A stretch of 64,000 bases of DNA, taken from Rhodococcus sp. KRD197 (GTDB lineage Bacteria; Actinomycetota; Actinomycetes; Mycobacteriales; Mycobacteriaceae). The stretch is from assembly GCF_017168235.1 (NCBI RefSeq), contig NZ_JABFAO010000072.1, forward strand, positions 1 through 64,000, in the 5' to 3' direction. The translations under genes were made by a program, and so were the position numbers. The stretch's first letter is position 1; each line of letters begins with the position of its first letter. Positions 34,194 to 42,931 of the stretch are shown here, piece by piece. The notes beneath the pieces are model-generated. The model ran no database searches. It worked only from the letters and a program-made list of their open reading frames with translations, and was not told the origin of the DNA.

Positions 34194-34748
34194 ATGGCGA
34201 CCAAGGCAACGGTGGGTGTTCTGCGCTCTCTCGGTAGGAAGATCGCAGGAGAAAAACCTGATCTCCGTCCGGCGACCGGTGTGGTCAACGATGTGGGTAG
34301 GTCGTTGGCTGCTTCGTCGTCCGCTGAATTGCGGACACTGCAAGCGGAAGTTGCATCGCTTCGAGAACAGTTGGAGACGTGCAAAGACGTCGATGAACTT
34401 AAGCCTGCCGAGATACTGCGCGGACAACACGGGCGGATCTTTCTTGCCGGAGCAATGTGGGGCGCGGACGAGATTATTTCGTCGTACTTGACCGGTATCG
34501 GCCATGCATCCGGCGAACGTGGGTCGAAGACGATCCTTGCAACGGTGTCGGACCTGACCTTGCACCTACTTCGTCGCGGCGCGAACACGCCATCGGCCAT
34601 AAGAGAATTCGTCGAAGGTGAGGGGTTCGAGGTCAGGCCCGATCATGTATCCAAGGCGCTCGGTGACCTAATGGCACGCGGGTTGGTATCGGCGGCGGAC
34701 GCGCCTGCGGGATCCGACCGACGTGCCAGGTTCTATCAACTCAGCTGA
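34194..34748 (+). CDS. Coiled-coil plus winged-helix protein, partner of the nitrilase-like gene
   Basis: No named family recognised. From ATG 34194 (GAAGG 8 bases upstream; TTG 34149 is possible) the product has 184 residues. A basic N-terminus is followed by a predicted coiled coil around residues 40-66 (ELRTLQAEVASLREQLETCK). The C-terminal ~85 residues look like a winged helix: a hydrophobic helix ILATVSDLTLHLLRRG, then an SAIREFVEGEGFEVRPDHVS region and KALGDLMARGLVSAAD. It shares the lower GC of the preceding gene and probably its transcript. It may regulate the pair or act as a DNA-binding subunit. The 182 bases that follow hold no gene and presumably the BCKDH promoter. Confidence 0.68.
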   Translation: MATKATVGVLRSLGRKIAGEKPDLRPATGVVNDVGRSLAASSSAELRTLQAEVASLREQLETCKDVDELKPAEILRGQHGRIFLAGAMWGADEIISSYLTGIGHASGERGSKTILATVSDLTLHLLRRGANTPSAIREFVEGEGFEVRPDHVSKALGDLMARGLVSAADAPAGSDRRARFYQLS

Positions 34749-34930
34749 TGCCACGCGCTCCCTTCGAGTTGGCGCTGCTGAGCTGATGCGGAGCACTCAA
34801 TGCGCACAACTCGAGCATCATTTCGTAACCGCGAACCGTGCATATTGCTCACTTCTGAACCCTTCTATTGCGCCTCCTGACGATTATTGGTTGTGTTCTA
34901 GGTAACAGTGCAACCGTCACGGAGGCCGCC

Positions 34931-36031
34931 ATGAACACCGCCTACTTCACCACCGGCGACGAACTCATTCAGATCGTCGCTCCTGACGGCGCGCGCAGCG
35001 AACCGTCCGAGTTCAGCGAGTCCGTCGCCGACATCAGCACCGACAAGCTGTGCGATCTGTACGAGGACCTCGTCGTCGTGCGGCGTATCGACGCGGAGGC
35101 CACCGCGCTGCAGCGGCAGGGTGAACTGGGACTGTGGGCGCCGCTGCTCGGGCAGGAGGCAGCTCAGGTCGGATCCGCGCGAGCGCTGCGCAGTGACGAT
35201 TTCGTCTTCGGCAGCTATCGCGAACACGGCGTCGCGTACTGCCGCGGCGTGGATCCGACGCAGATGCTTCGGTTCTGGCGCGGATCGACGCAATCCGGCT
35301 GGGACCCGTACCGATACAACATGACGACACCGGCGATCATCGTCGGCTCCCAGGCCCTGCACGCCACCGGGTACGGCCTCGGGATGAAGTTCGACGGCGT
35401 GGAAGGTGCGGTCATCACCTACTTCGGTGATGGCGCGACCAGCCAGGGCGATATCTCCGAAGCATTCGGCTTCGCAGCGAGTTTCGAAGCCCCCGTGGTG
35501 TTCTTCTGCCAGAACAATCAGTGGGCCATCTCCGAACCGGTCACGCTGCAGACGCATACGTCCATCGCCGAGCGCGGGCGCGGATTCGGCGTCCCGGCGC
35601 TGCGGGTGGACGGCAATGATGTGCTCGCGGTGCTGGCGGCGACCAGGACCGCCCTGGCGCGAGCGCGGGAGGGCAGCGGACCGACGCTGATCGAGGCGGT
35701 CACCTACCGAATGGGCCCACACACCACCTCGGACGATCCGACGCGGTACCGGCCCGCCGGACTCGACGACGAGTGGCGAGCGAAAGACCCCATCGACCGC
35801 ATCGAGCGACTGCTCGAACGCGAGGGCGTTATGGACGAGACCCTGCGGCGCCGTGTGGCCGAGCGCGCCGATGACACTGCCGCCGACCTGCGCCGCGGCT
35901 GCCTCGGGACGGTAGAGCCGGCCCCGATGTCGCTGTTCGACAACGTCTACGCGGACCCGCATCCGCTGATCGACGAGGAGCGCGAGGCGTACGCCGCGTA
36001 TCGCGCCGGATTCGAAGGAGTTCAGTCATGA
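34931..36031 (+). CDS. bkdA: Branched-chain 2-oxoacid dehydrogenase E1 alpha subunit
   Basis: Thiamine-diphosphate-dependent decarboxylase subunit of the BCKDH complex, used in Val, Leu and Ile breakdown and in supplying branched primers. The 366-residue protein shows SYREHGVAYCRG, the thiamine motif GDGATSQGDISEAFGFAAS with QNNQWAISEP about 27 residues on, and the phosphorylation-loop-like GPHTTSDDPTRYR. GGAGG is 5 bases before ATG 34931. It is the first gene of a four-gene coupled operon. An acetoin or pyruvate dehydrogenase is the alternative, but the sequence features fit BCKDH best. Confidence 0.9.
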   Translation: MNTAYFTTGDELIQIVAPDGARSEPSEFSESVADISTDKLCDLYEDLVVVRRIDAEATALQRQGELGLWAPLLGQEAAQVGSARALRSDDFVFGSYREHGVAYCRGVDPTQMLRFWRGSTQSGWDPYRYNMTTPAIIVGSQALHATGYGLGMKFDGVEGAVITYFGDGATSQGDISEAFGFAASFEAPVVFFCQNNQWAISEPVTLQTHTSIAERGRGFGVPALRVDGNDVLAVLAATRTALARAREGSGPTLIEAVTYRMGPHTTSDDPTRYRPAGLDDEWRAKDPIDRIERLLEREGVMDETLRRRVAERADDTAADLRRGCLGTVEPAPMSLFDNVYADPHPLIDEEREAYAAYRAGFEGVQS

Positions 36032-37038
36032 CCGCGACGCTTGCTGCACCCGCTGCCCTTCCTATGGGCAAGGCGCTCAACGCCGGACTGCGCCGCGCGA
36101 TGGAGGACGACGCGAAGGTCGTGCTTCTCGGCGAGGACATCGGCAAGCTCGGCGGAGTCTTTCGCATCACCGACGGATTGCAGAAGGACTTCGGCCCGAA
36201 CCGAGTCATCGACACTCCGCTGGCCGAGTCCGGAATCGTCGGTACGGCAGTCGGACTCGCGATGCGCGGCTACCGGCCCGTGGTAGAGATCCAGTTCGAC
36301 GGTTTCATCTACCCGGCGTTCGACCAGATCGTCTCGCAGGTAGCCAAGCTGCACTACCGTACGGGCGGCAACGTGAAGATGCCCATCACCATCCGCGTGC
36401 CCTACGGCGGCGGAATCGGTGCCGTCGAACATCATTCGGAATCACCCGAGGGCTACTTCGCTCAGACGGCCGGTTTGCGCGTGGTCAGCTGCAGCAATGC
36501 CGCTGACGCCAACATGATGTTGCGTCAGGCAATCGCCTCGGACGACCCGGTGCTGTTCTTCGAGCCGAAGCGCCGCTACTGGCAGAAGGGCGATGTCGAC
36601 GTCACCGCCTCGATCGAGGACGCCTACCCGCTGCATCGCGCGCGCGTCCTCCGCGAGGGAGTCGACGCGACCGTCCTCGCCTACGGGCCCTTGGTGGCGA
36701 CGGCGCTGCAGGCCGCGGATATCGCAGCGGGGGAGGGGCGCTCGCTCGAGGTGATCGATCTGCGCTCGCTCTCGCCGCTGGACATGGACACCATCGCAGC
36801 GTCGGTGCGCAAGACGGGCCGGCTCGTCATCACCCACGAGGCCGCCACCTTCATGGGCATCGGTGCGGAAATCGCTGCACGTGTGCAGGATCAGTGCTTC
36901 TACAGCTTGGAGGCACCGGTTCAGCGGGTCGGTGGGTTCACCGTTCCCTATCCGCCCGCCAAACTCGAGGAGTACTTCCTCCCCGACGCCGACCGGATTC
37001 TCGACGCAGTCGACCGCACCCTGATTGGACCTGCCTGA
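36028..37038 (+). CDS. bkdB: Branched-chain 2-oxoacid dehydrogenase E1 beta subunit
   Basis: Forms the E1 heterotetramer with the alpha subunit and contributes the pyrimidine-binding half of the thiamine site. Typical pieces: LLGEDIGKLGGVFRITDGL near residue 31, DTPLAESGIVGTAVGLAMRG, HHSESPEGYFAQTAGLRVV, and the transketolase C-terminal domain with EVIDLRSLSPLDMDTI. It is 336 residues, as expected. The ATG overlaps the E1 alpha stop (ATGA), consistent with 1:1 synthesis. Confidence 0.93.
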   Translation: MTATLAAPAALPMGKALNAGLRRAMEDDAKVVLLGEDIGKLGGVFRITDGLQKDFGPNRVIDTPLAESGIVGTAVGLAMRGYRPVVEIQFDGFIYPAFDQIVSQVAKLHYRTGGNVKMPITIRVPYGGGIGAVEHHSESPEGYFAQTAGLRVVSCSNAADANMMLRQAIASDDPVLFFEPKRRYWQKGDVDVTASIEDAYPLHRARVLREGVDATVLAYGPLVATALQAADIAAGEGRSLEVIDLRSLSPLDMDTIAASVRKTGRLVITHEAATFMGIGAEIAARVQDQCFYSLEAPVQRVGGFTVPYPPAKLEEYFLPDADRILDAVDRTLIGPA

Positions 37039-37039
37039 C

Positions 37040-38281
37040 ATGACACAGAGCTTCCGGCTGCCCGATCTCGGTGAGGGACTCACCGAGGCCGAACTGGTCA
37101 CGTGGCTCGTCGAGGTCGGCGATACCGTCGAACTCAACCAGGTGATCGCCGAGGTCGAAACAGCCAAGGCCTCCGTCGAGCTGCCCTCGCCCTACGCCGG
37201 GACAGTCACCGCGCTGCGCGCCGAAGCGGGCACCACCGTCGAGGTCGGAACGCCCATCATCGATATCTCCGACGGCGACGGCAGCGGTCCGGTTGCCGAG
37301 GAACCTGCACAGGAGGAGGAGCGGGTACCTGTCCTCGTCGGCTACGGCGTCGCCGGGGAGGGGCGCAGCCGGCGCGGGAACAGGAAGGTGTCCGAGCCGG
37401 AGCACACCCGTGTCGAGAGTTCGAAACCACTGGCCTCCCCGCCGGTGCGGTATATCGCACGGCAGGAAGGTATCGATCTGGCCGATGTGCCGGCCACGGG
37501 GCCCCGCGGCGAGGTGACCCGCGAGGACATCGCGGCGTACCTGTCCGATCGCCATGAACCCGTCCTGGTCGAAACCGCTCGAGACGAAACCCGCACACCG
37601 ATCAAGGGCGTCCGGAAGCACACAGCCGCGGCGGTGGTGTCGAGTGCGTTCACAGCCCCGCACGTCACCGAGTTCATCACCGTCGACGTGACGCCGACCG
37701 TCGAACTGCTCGACAGGCTGCGCGGCACGAAGCACTTCCGCGATATCAAGCTGACGCCGTTGGCGCTCGTCGCGAAGGCCCTCGTTGTTGCGCTGCGGTC
37801 CAATCCGAGCCTGAACTCGGAATGGGACGAGGAGAATCAAGAGATCGTGACCAAGGGGTACGTCAATCTCGGTATCGCTGCCGCGACGCCGCGGGGCCTG
37901 ATGGTGCCCAATATCAAGGATGCGCACACGCTCGGTCTGCGGGATCTCGCGCGGGCTCTCGGCGAACTGACCGAGACGGCCAAGGAAGGAAAGACCGGAC
38001 AGGCCGATCTCGTCGACGGAACCATCACCATCACCAATGTCGGTGTCTTCGGGGTGGATTCGGGGACCCCGATTCTCAACCCGGGGGAGGCGGCGATCCT
38101 GTGCTTCGGCGCGATCCGTCGTCAACCCTGGGAGTTCGAGGGTGAGATTGCGCTGCGATCGCTGACGACGCTGAGCCTGTCGTTCGATCATCGCCTCGTC
38201 GACGGTGAACAGGGCTCGCGCTTCCTCGCAGATATCGCCTCGATCCTCTCGGATCCGCTCAATCTGATCGCACTGGCATGA
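37040..38281 (+). CDS. bkdC: Dihydrolipoamide acyltransferase (E2) of the BCKDH complex
   Basis: Core of the complex; passes the acyl group from lipoate to CoA. Domains in order: one lipoyl domain (FRLPDLGEGLTEAELVTWLV at the start, lipoyl Lys in EVETAKASVELPSP near residue 45), a linker, a peripheral-subunit-binding domain (PPVRYIARQEGIDLADVPAT near residue 140), and the catalytic domain ending in SLSFDHRLVDGEQGSRFL with the HxxxDG active site. The length is 413 residues from ATG 37040, one base after the E1 beta stop. Confidence 0.93.
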   Translation: MTQSFRLPDLGEGLTEAELVTWLVEVGDTVELNQVIAEVETAKASVELPSPYAGTVTALRAEAGTTVEVGTPIIDISDGDGSGPVAEEPAQEEERVPVLVGYGVAGEGRSRRGNRKVSEPEHTRVESSKPLASPPVRYIARQEGIDLADVPATGPRGEVTREDIAAYLSDRHEPVLVETARDETRTPIKGVRKHTAAAVVSSAFTAPHVTEFITVDVTPTVELLDRLRGTKHFRDIKLTPLALVAKALVVALRSNPSLNSEWDEENQEIVTKGYVNLGIAAATPRGLMVPNIKDAHTLGLRDLARALGELTETAKEGKTGQADLVDGTITITNVGVFGVDSGTPILNPGEAAILCFGAIRRQPWEFEGEIALRSLTTLSLSFDHRLVDGEQGSRFLADIASILSDPLNLIALA

Positions 38282-39627
38282 GCGCAATACCCGACGTCGT
38301 CATCCTGGGCGGCGGATCGGGCGGCTACGCGTGCGCCTTCCGTGCGTCGCAACTCGGCATGTCGGTGACGCTGATCGAGAAGGACAAGGTCGGCGGCACC
38401 TGCCTGCATCGCGGTTGCATCCCGACGAAGGCACTGCTGTATTGCGCCGAGGTCGCCGACACCGCGCGCGACAGCGAGGAGGTGGGGGTGCGAAGCAGCT
38501 TCGACGGTATCGACATGGCCGGCGTGCACTCCTACAAGGATGGCGTCGTCGCCAAGTTGTACAAGGGTCTGCAAGGGCTCGTTGCCGCGCACAAGATCGA
38601 ATTGATCAGCGGCACCGGTACGTACACCGGCGACAGGACCGTGGAGGTGGATGGACGCCGCATCACCGGCAGATCCGTGGTATTCGCAACCGGTTCGTCT
38701 GCGAAGGTGCTGCCGGGGATCGAGCTGGGCCCGCGCGTGTTCACCAGCGACCGGGCGTTGACGCTCGACACTGTGCCCACGCGGGCGATCGTGCTCGGTG
38801 GCGGTGTGATCGGCGTCGAATTCGCCAGTGTGTGGGCCTCGTTCGGCGTCGACGTGACGATCGTCGAGGCACTGCCGAGGCTCGTGGCCGGCGAGGACGA
38901 ATGGTCCTCGAGGCAGCTGACCCGCGGTTTCCGCAAGCGCGGTATCACCGCCAAGACATCGTCACCGTTCACCGGTGTGAAGGAAGCACGCGATGGGGTG
39001 AGCGTGACGCTCGCATCCGGTGAGACGCTCGACGCGGATGTGCTGCTCGTGGCGGTGGGCCGAGGTCCCAACGTCGAGAACCTCGGAGGCGTTGTCCTGG
39101 ATGAAGGTTTCGTCGAGGTCGATTCGGTACTGCAGACCAGCGAGCCCGGCGTGTACGCCGTCGGCGACATTGTGCGCGGACCCCAACTGGCGCACAGAGG
39201 ATTTCAGCAGGGCATTTTCGTCGCCGAGCAGATTGCGGGGCTGGCCCCGAAATCGGTACCCGATTCCGCAGTCCCCCGCGTGACGTACAGCAATCCGGAA
39301 GTAGCATCCGTCGGTCTCACCGAGGCGCAGGCCGTCGAGCAGTACGGCGATGTGGACACCACCGTCTACGACCTGGCGGGCAACGGCAAGAGCCAGATCC
39401 TCGGGACATCCGGTGGCGTCAAGCTGGTACGTGCGGGCGGCGCTGTTGTCGGCATCCACATGGTGGGGGCCCGTGTGGGCGAACTCATCGGCGAGGCCCA
39501 ACTGGTGGTGAACTGGGGCGCGTACCCGGAGGAGGTCGCGCATCTGATCCACGCTCACCCCACCCAGTCCGAGGCATTCGGTGAAGCCCACCTCGCGCTC
39601 GCGGGCAAGCCGCTGCACTCGCACTAG
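38278..39627 (+). CDS. lpdA: Dihydrolipoamide dehydrogenase (E3)
   Basis: FAD/NAD flavoprotein of 449 residues that reoxidises lipoate. It has GGGSGGYACAFRASQLG at the FAD site, the redox-active disulfide GGTCLHRGCIPTKALL near residue 39, the NAD motif VLGGGVIGVEFASVW, and the C-terminal base in HAHPTQSEAFGEAHLAL. Its ATG overlaps the E2 stop, so this complex has a dedicated E3. The mycobacterial BCKDH operon, as I recall it, lacks one and shares the PDH lipoamide dehydrogenase. Confidence 0.93.
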   Translation: MSAIPDVVILGGGSGGYACAFRASQLGMSVTLIEKDKVGGTCLHRGCIPTKALLYCAEVADTARDSEEVGVRSSFDGIDMAGVHSYKDGVVAKLYKGLQGLVAAHKIELISGTGTYTGDRTVEVDGRRITGRSVVFATGSSAKVLPGIELGPRVFTSDRALTLDTVPTRAIVLGGGVIGVEFASVWASFGVDVTIVEALPRLVAGEDEWSSRQLTRGFRKRGITAKTSSPFTGVKEARDGVSVTLASGETLDADVLLVAVGRGPNVENLGGVVLDEGFVEVDSVLQTSEPGVYAVGDIVRGPQLAHRGFQQGIFVAEQIAGLAPKSVPDSAVPRVTYSNPEVASVGLTEAQAVEQYGDVDTTVYDLAGNGKSQILGTSGGVKLVRAGGAVVGIHMVGARVGELIGEAQLVVNWGAYPEEVAHLIHAHPTQSEAFGEAHLALAGKPLHSH

Positions 39628-39706
39628 ATGCGCGGGTCACCGATCCGACGCGGCCGAAAGGGAGCATTCCTGCACTGCTCCCGGTCGAGTTCGTAGACTG
39701 GCGGAC

Positions 39707-40381
39707 ATGACCTCACCGACGAACAAGGCTGCGCTGCCGCTGAGTCTCGTCGAGATGGCCACTCGCCAGGTCCGCTCCGAGGTGCTCAGCGGTGCGCTCG
39801 AGCCGGGGTCTCGCGTAGTGGAGGAAACGCTGTGCGCCCGGCTCGGTATCAGCAGGGCGCCGGTGCGGGAGGCGTTGAGGCTGCTCGCGCAGCAGGGCCT
39901 GGTCGAGCATCTGCCGCGTCGAGGGTTCCGGGTGACAGTGTGGTCCTCGGCCGACATTCTGCAGTTGTTCGAGCTCCGCCAGGTCCTCGAGCAGCATGCG
40001 ATCAGGCGCGCTCTTCCGCTGGATACGACACACGGGGATCCGTTCAGCGCTGCCCGTTCGGCCCTCGACGACATGCGCGAGGCCGATGCACGCGGCGAGT
40101 CGCTCGAGAAGGACGACGCCCATCGGCGATTCCACGAGGCCATCGTCGGGCTGGCAGGCAGCCACCAACTGGACCTCGCATACGCGCCGATCCTGCTCAA
40201 ACTGCAGTTGCCGATGGCCCGCAACCTGCGGGAAGAGGCGCGTATCGCGAAGCCGGTCGACGGTATCCGTCGTCATGCCGTCCTGCTCGAGGCAGTGGAG
40301 TCCAACGACGCGGCCACAGCGTCGGCAGCACTGAAGGAGCACGGCGAGCTCACGTACCTCCACCTCGAGAGCATTTGCTAA
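39707..40381 (+). CDS. GntR-family regulator (FCD domain)
   Basis: A 224-residue regulator of the FadR subfamily. The winged helix is VRSEVLSGALEPGSRVVEET, then LGISRAPVREALRLLAQQGL (residues ~22-65). The helical FCD effector domain follows, with RRFHEAIVGLAGSHQL (metal-ligand region) and a terminal His (EHGELTYLHLESIC). It lies between the BCKDH operon and the biuret/allophanate operon, which starts 57 bases after it. A short palindrome of the GntR/FadR kind lies directly before that operon, so it likely controls nitrogen scavenging. Confidence 0.88.
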   Translation: MTSPTNKAALPLSLVEMATRQVRSEVLSGALEPGSRVVEETLCARLGISRAPVREALRLLAQQGLVEHLPRRGFRVTVWSSADILQLFELRQVLEQHAIRRALPLDTTHGDPFSAARSALDDMREADARGESLEKDDAHRRFHEAIVGLAGSHQLDLAYAPILLKLQLPMARNLREEARIAKPVDGIRRHAVLLEAVESNDAATASAALKEHGELTYLHLESIC

Positions 40382-40420
40382 CAGACTAGAAACACGCCGT
40401 CCACCTGCAGTAACGTTAAA

Positions 40421-40430
40421 CTGTCGACAA
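40421..40430. promoter_or_regulatory. Candidate GntR operator before the allophanate hydrolase gene
   Basis: CTGTCGACAA contains the palindrome TGTCGACA and resembles the short GntR/FadR-type half-palindromes of the form TNGTNNNACNA. It ends 8 bases before the ATG 40439, where binding would block initiation. Confidence 0.45.
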
Positions 40431-40438
40431 TCGACGGT

Positions 40439-42223
40439 ATGAATGGTCCAGTAGCAGGCCCGAGCGTCACCGAGCTCCTCACCTCGTATCGAACAGGGTC
40501 GAGCTCACCGACGAGCACCGTCGACAAGCTCGCCGATGCCCTCGAACTACGCGGTGACGACGGCACCTGGATAACCGTGCTCGGGCGAGACGAACTCCGC
40601 CGCGCGGCCGCCGAACTCGAATCGCGCGAAGGAGCCTCGGAGCTGCCGCTCTACGGCATCCCGTTCGGCGTCAAGGACAGCATCGACGTGGCCGGCTTCC
40701 CGACCACGCTCGCCTGCCCCGAATACGGATACATCGCCGACTCGACCGCGCCTGCGGTACAGGCTCTGATCGACGCCGGTGCGCTGTTCGTCGGCAAGAC
40801 GAGCCTCGACCAGTTCGCGACCGGTCTCAACGGGACCCGCACGCCGCACACAATTCCGCGCAGCGTGTACGGCAACGACATGATCTCCGGCGGATCGAGT
40901 TCCGGATCCGCCTTGGCAGTGGCGCTGGGACAGGTCCCGTTCTGCGTGGCCACCGATACCGCCGGATCCGGTCGAGTGCCTGCTGCACTCAACGGGATCA
41001 TCGGGTGGAAGCCCTCGCGCGGGCTCATCAGCGCCGTCGGCCTTGTGCCCGCGTGCAAGTCCCTCGACTGCATCACCCTGATGGCAACCTGCGTGGCAGA
41101 CCTCGATCTGATCTTCGACATCATCAGCGGCATCGATCCACGTGACGGTTGGTCCCGAGGACGGGGGCCGAAATACGACGGCCGCGACATCCGTATCGGG
41201 CTGCCCGACGAGAGTGAGCTCGACTTCTTCGGTGACGACGTCATGGCGGATGCGCATCTCGCCGTCCGCACATCGCTTGCCGATCGGGGCTTCACCACCA
41301 CGGCAGTGACACTCACACCATTTCTCGACGCCGGATCTCTGCTCTACCAGGGCCCGTGGGTCGCGGAGCGACTCGTCGAGTTCGACGAGTTCCTCACCGA
41401 GCACCCGGACTCCATCGTCCCCGTGGTTCGCGAGATCCTGCTCGGAGGCCGCAAGTACACAGCCATCGATGCGTTCCGCGCACTACAGCGGTTGCAGCAA
41501 TTGCGCAGTGAGGTTTCAGGGTTGTGGAACTCGATGGATGTGATGATCGTCCCCACGATCGGAACCACTTTCACGGTGCCCGAGGTTCTTCAGGACCCAA
41601 TCGGGTGCAACACCAAGCTGGGGCATTACACCCACTTCGGAAATCTGTTGGACCTCAACGCCGTTGCGGTCCCCGCCGGCGTCACTGCCGACGGACGCCC
41701 TTTCAGTCTGATGGTGATCGGACCTGCGCTGACCGACGACACCGTCCTGGCGGTCGCAGCTCGATTGCTGGGAGAACCGCGTGCCGCATCTGACGGGGAC
41801 ACCGTCGATATCGTGGTCGCCGGCCATCACCTGGCCGGCGAACGCGCCAACGGTCAACTCACCGAGTTGGGCGGATCTCTGGTGAAGGCCACCTCCACTG
41901 CGCCGAGCTATCGACTGCTGCGCATCGGAGCGCAGGACCCGACGCCTGGACTGCTTCGCGTCCCCGACGGTGGACGCGCAATAGACGTGGAGCGGTGGCG
42001 CCTGCCCGCCGCCGCTCTGGCAGTACTCGCGGGCAGGACGCCGGCTGTGCTCGCTCTGGGACGGGTGCATCTGGCCGACGGATCGACGGCTCTCGGTTAT
42101 GTCTGCGACGCGGCAGTGCAGACCGGGGCGTCGTCATCTCCCGTCGAGGACATCAGCGAGTTCGGCGGCTGGCGCGCGTACTCCCAGTCGATCAGTACAC
42201 CGACAGCACAGGAGGTCTCATGA
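40439..42223 (+). CDS. atzF: Allophanate hydrolase (AtzF type)
   Basis: Hydrolyses allophanate to CO2 and two ammonia. The amidase-signature domain spans residues ~10-440 with the Ser-Ser-Lys triad: Lys79 in IPFGVKDSIDVAG, Ser153 in ISGGSSSGSA, Ser177 in ATDTAGSGRVPA. The spacings of 98 and 24 residues equal those of AtzF. A separate C-terminal domain (~450-594, with EDISEFGGWRAYSQ near the end) is the allophanate hydrolase C-domain. At 594 residues the length is standard. It is not fused to urea carboxylase. The next gene overlaps it and encodes the enzyme that would make its substrate from biuret. Confidence 0.9.
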   Translation: MNGPVAGPSVTELLTSYRTGSSSPTSTVDKLADALELRGDDGTWITVLGRDELRRAAAELESREGASELPLYGIPFGVKDSIDVAGFPTTLACPEYGYIADSTAPAVQALIDAGALFVGKTSLDQFATGLNGTRTPHTIPRSVYGNDMISGGSSSGSALAVALGQVPFCVATDTAGSGRVPAALNGIIGWKPSRGLISAVGLVPACKSLDCITLMATCVADLDLIFDIISGIDPRDGWSRGRGPKYDGRDIRIGLPDESELDFFGDDVMADAHLAVRTSLADRGFTTTAVTLTPFLDAGSLLYQGPWVAERLVEFDEFLTEHPDSIVPVVREILLGGRKYTAIDAFRALQRLQQLRSEVSGLWNSMDVMIVPTIGTTFTVPEVLQDPIGCNTKLGHYTHFGNLLDLNAVAVPAGVTADGRPFSLMVIGPALTDDTVLAVAARLLGEPRAASDGDTVDIVVAGHHLAGERANGQLTELGGSLVKATSTAPSYRLLRIGAQDPTPGLLRVPDGGRAIDVERWRLPAAALAVLAGRTPAVLALGRVHLADGSTALGYVCDAAVQTGASSSPVEDISEFGGWRAYSQSISTPTAQEVS

Positions 42224-42930
42224 ACGAATCGTATGTATCGGGTGCGTCGCCCACCCCGTTCACCATCCCCGCCGGGAAGACGGCGCTACTCGTCATCGAC
42301 ATGCAGCGCGACTTCCTGCTGCCGGGTGGATTCGGGGAAAGCCTCGGAAACGATGTCGACATGCTCCGCAACGTCATCGAGCCACTGGCAGCGCTCATTG
42401 CTGCAGCGCGTGAGCACGGGGTACCGGTGATCCACACCAGGGAAGGGCATCTGCCCGACCTTTCGGACTGTCCACCCGCCAAGCTCAACAGAGGTATGCC
42501 CTCGCAGCGCATCGGAGATCCAGGTGCGTTCGGGCGCATCCTTGTTCGAGGAGAGTACGGACACGACATCGTCGACGAACTCGCGCCGATCGACGGTGAG
42601 ACCGTCATCGACAAGCCAGGAAAGGGTGCCTTCTACGCCACGGATCTCGCCGAGATTCTCGAGATGGCCGGCATTACGACGCTCCTCGTCACCGGCGTCA
42701 CCACCGAGGTGTGTGTGCACACCACTGTCCGCGAAGCCAACGACCGGGGATACGAGTGCCTCGTCGTATCGGATTGTGTGGGTTCCTATTTCCCCGAGTT
42801 CCAGCGCGTCGGCCTCGACATGATCGCAGCGCAGGGCGGGATCTTCGGCTGGACATCGCCGTCCGACGAGGTCATTGCTGCAATCGGTGAGCTCGCTCCA
42901 TCACCTGCACTCCACACGAACAGGATTTGA
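42220..42930 (+). CDS. biuH: Isochorismatase-family cysteine hydrolase, probable biuret amidohydrolase
   Basis: Amidohydrolase of 236 residues. The catalytic triad is visible: Asp in LLVIDMQRDFLLPGGFG, Lys in VIDKPGKGAFYATDL, Cys in GVTTEVCVHTTVREANDRG. The long segment with TREGHLPDLSDCPPAKLNRG resembles biuret hydrolases of rhizobia rather than RutB or nicotinamidase. The ATG overlaps the allophanate hydrolase stop (ATGA) and has GGAGG before it. Together they would convert biuret to three ammonia and CO2. Ureidoacrylate or another carbamoyl compound remains possible. Confidence 0.78.
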   Translation: MNESYVSGASPTPFTIPAGKTALLVIDMQRDFLLPGGFGESLGNDVDMLRNVIEPLAALIAAAREHGVPVIHTREGHLPDLSDCPPAKLNRGMPSQRIGDPGAFGRILVRGEYGHDIVDELAPIDGETVIDKPGKGAFYATDLAEILEMAGITTLLVTGVTTEVCVHTTVREANDRGYECLVVSDCVGSYFPEFQRVGLDMIAAQGGIFGWTSPSDEVIAAIGELAPSPALHTNRI

Positions 42931-42931
42931 C

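Noticed and set aside
34931-39627. Pyruvate or acetoin dehydrogenase complex
   Set aside because: Subunit lengths, motifs and the single-lipoyl E2 fit BCKDH better, and no acetoin genes are nearby.
40439-42223. Ordinary amidase or GatA subunit
   Set aside because: The separate C-terminal domain and the overlap with a biuret-hydrolase-like gene identify allophanate hydrolase.
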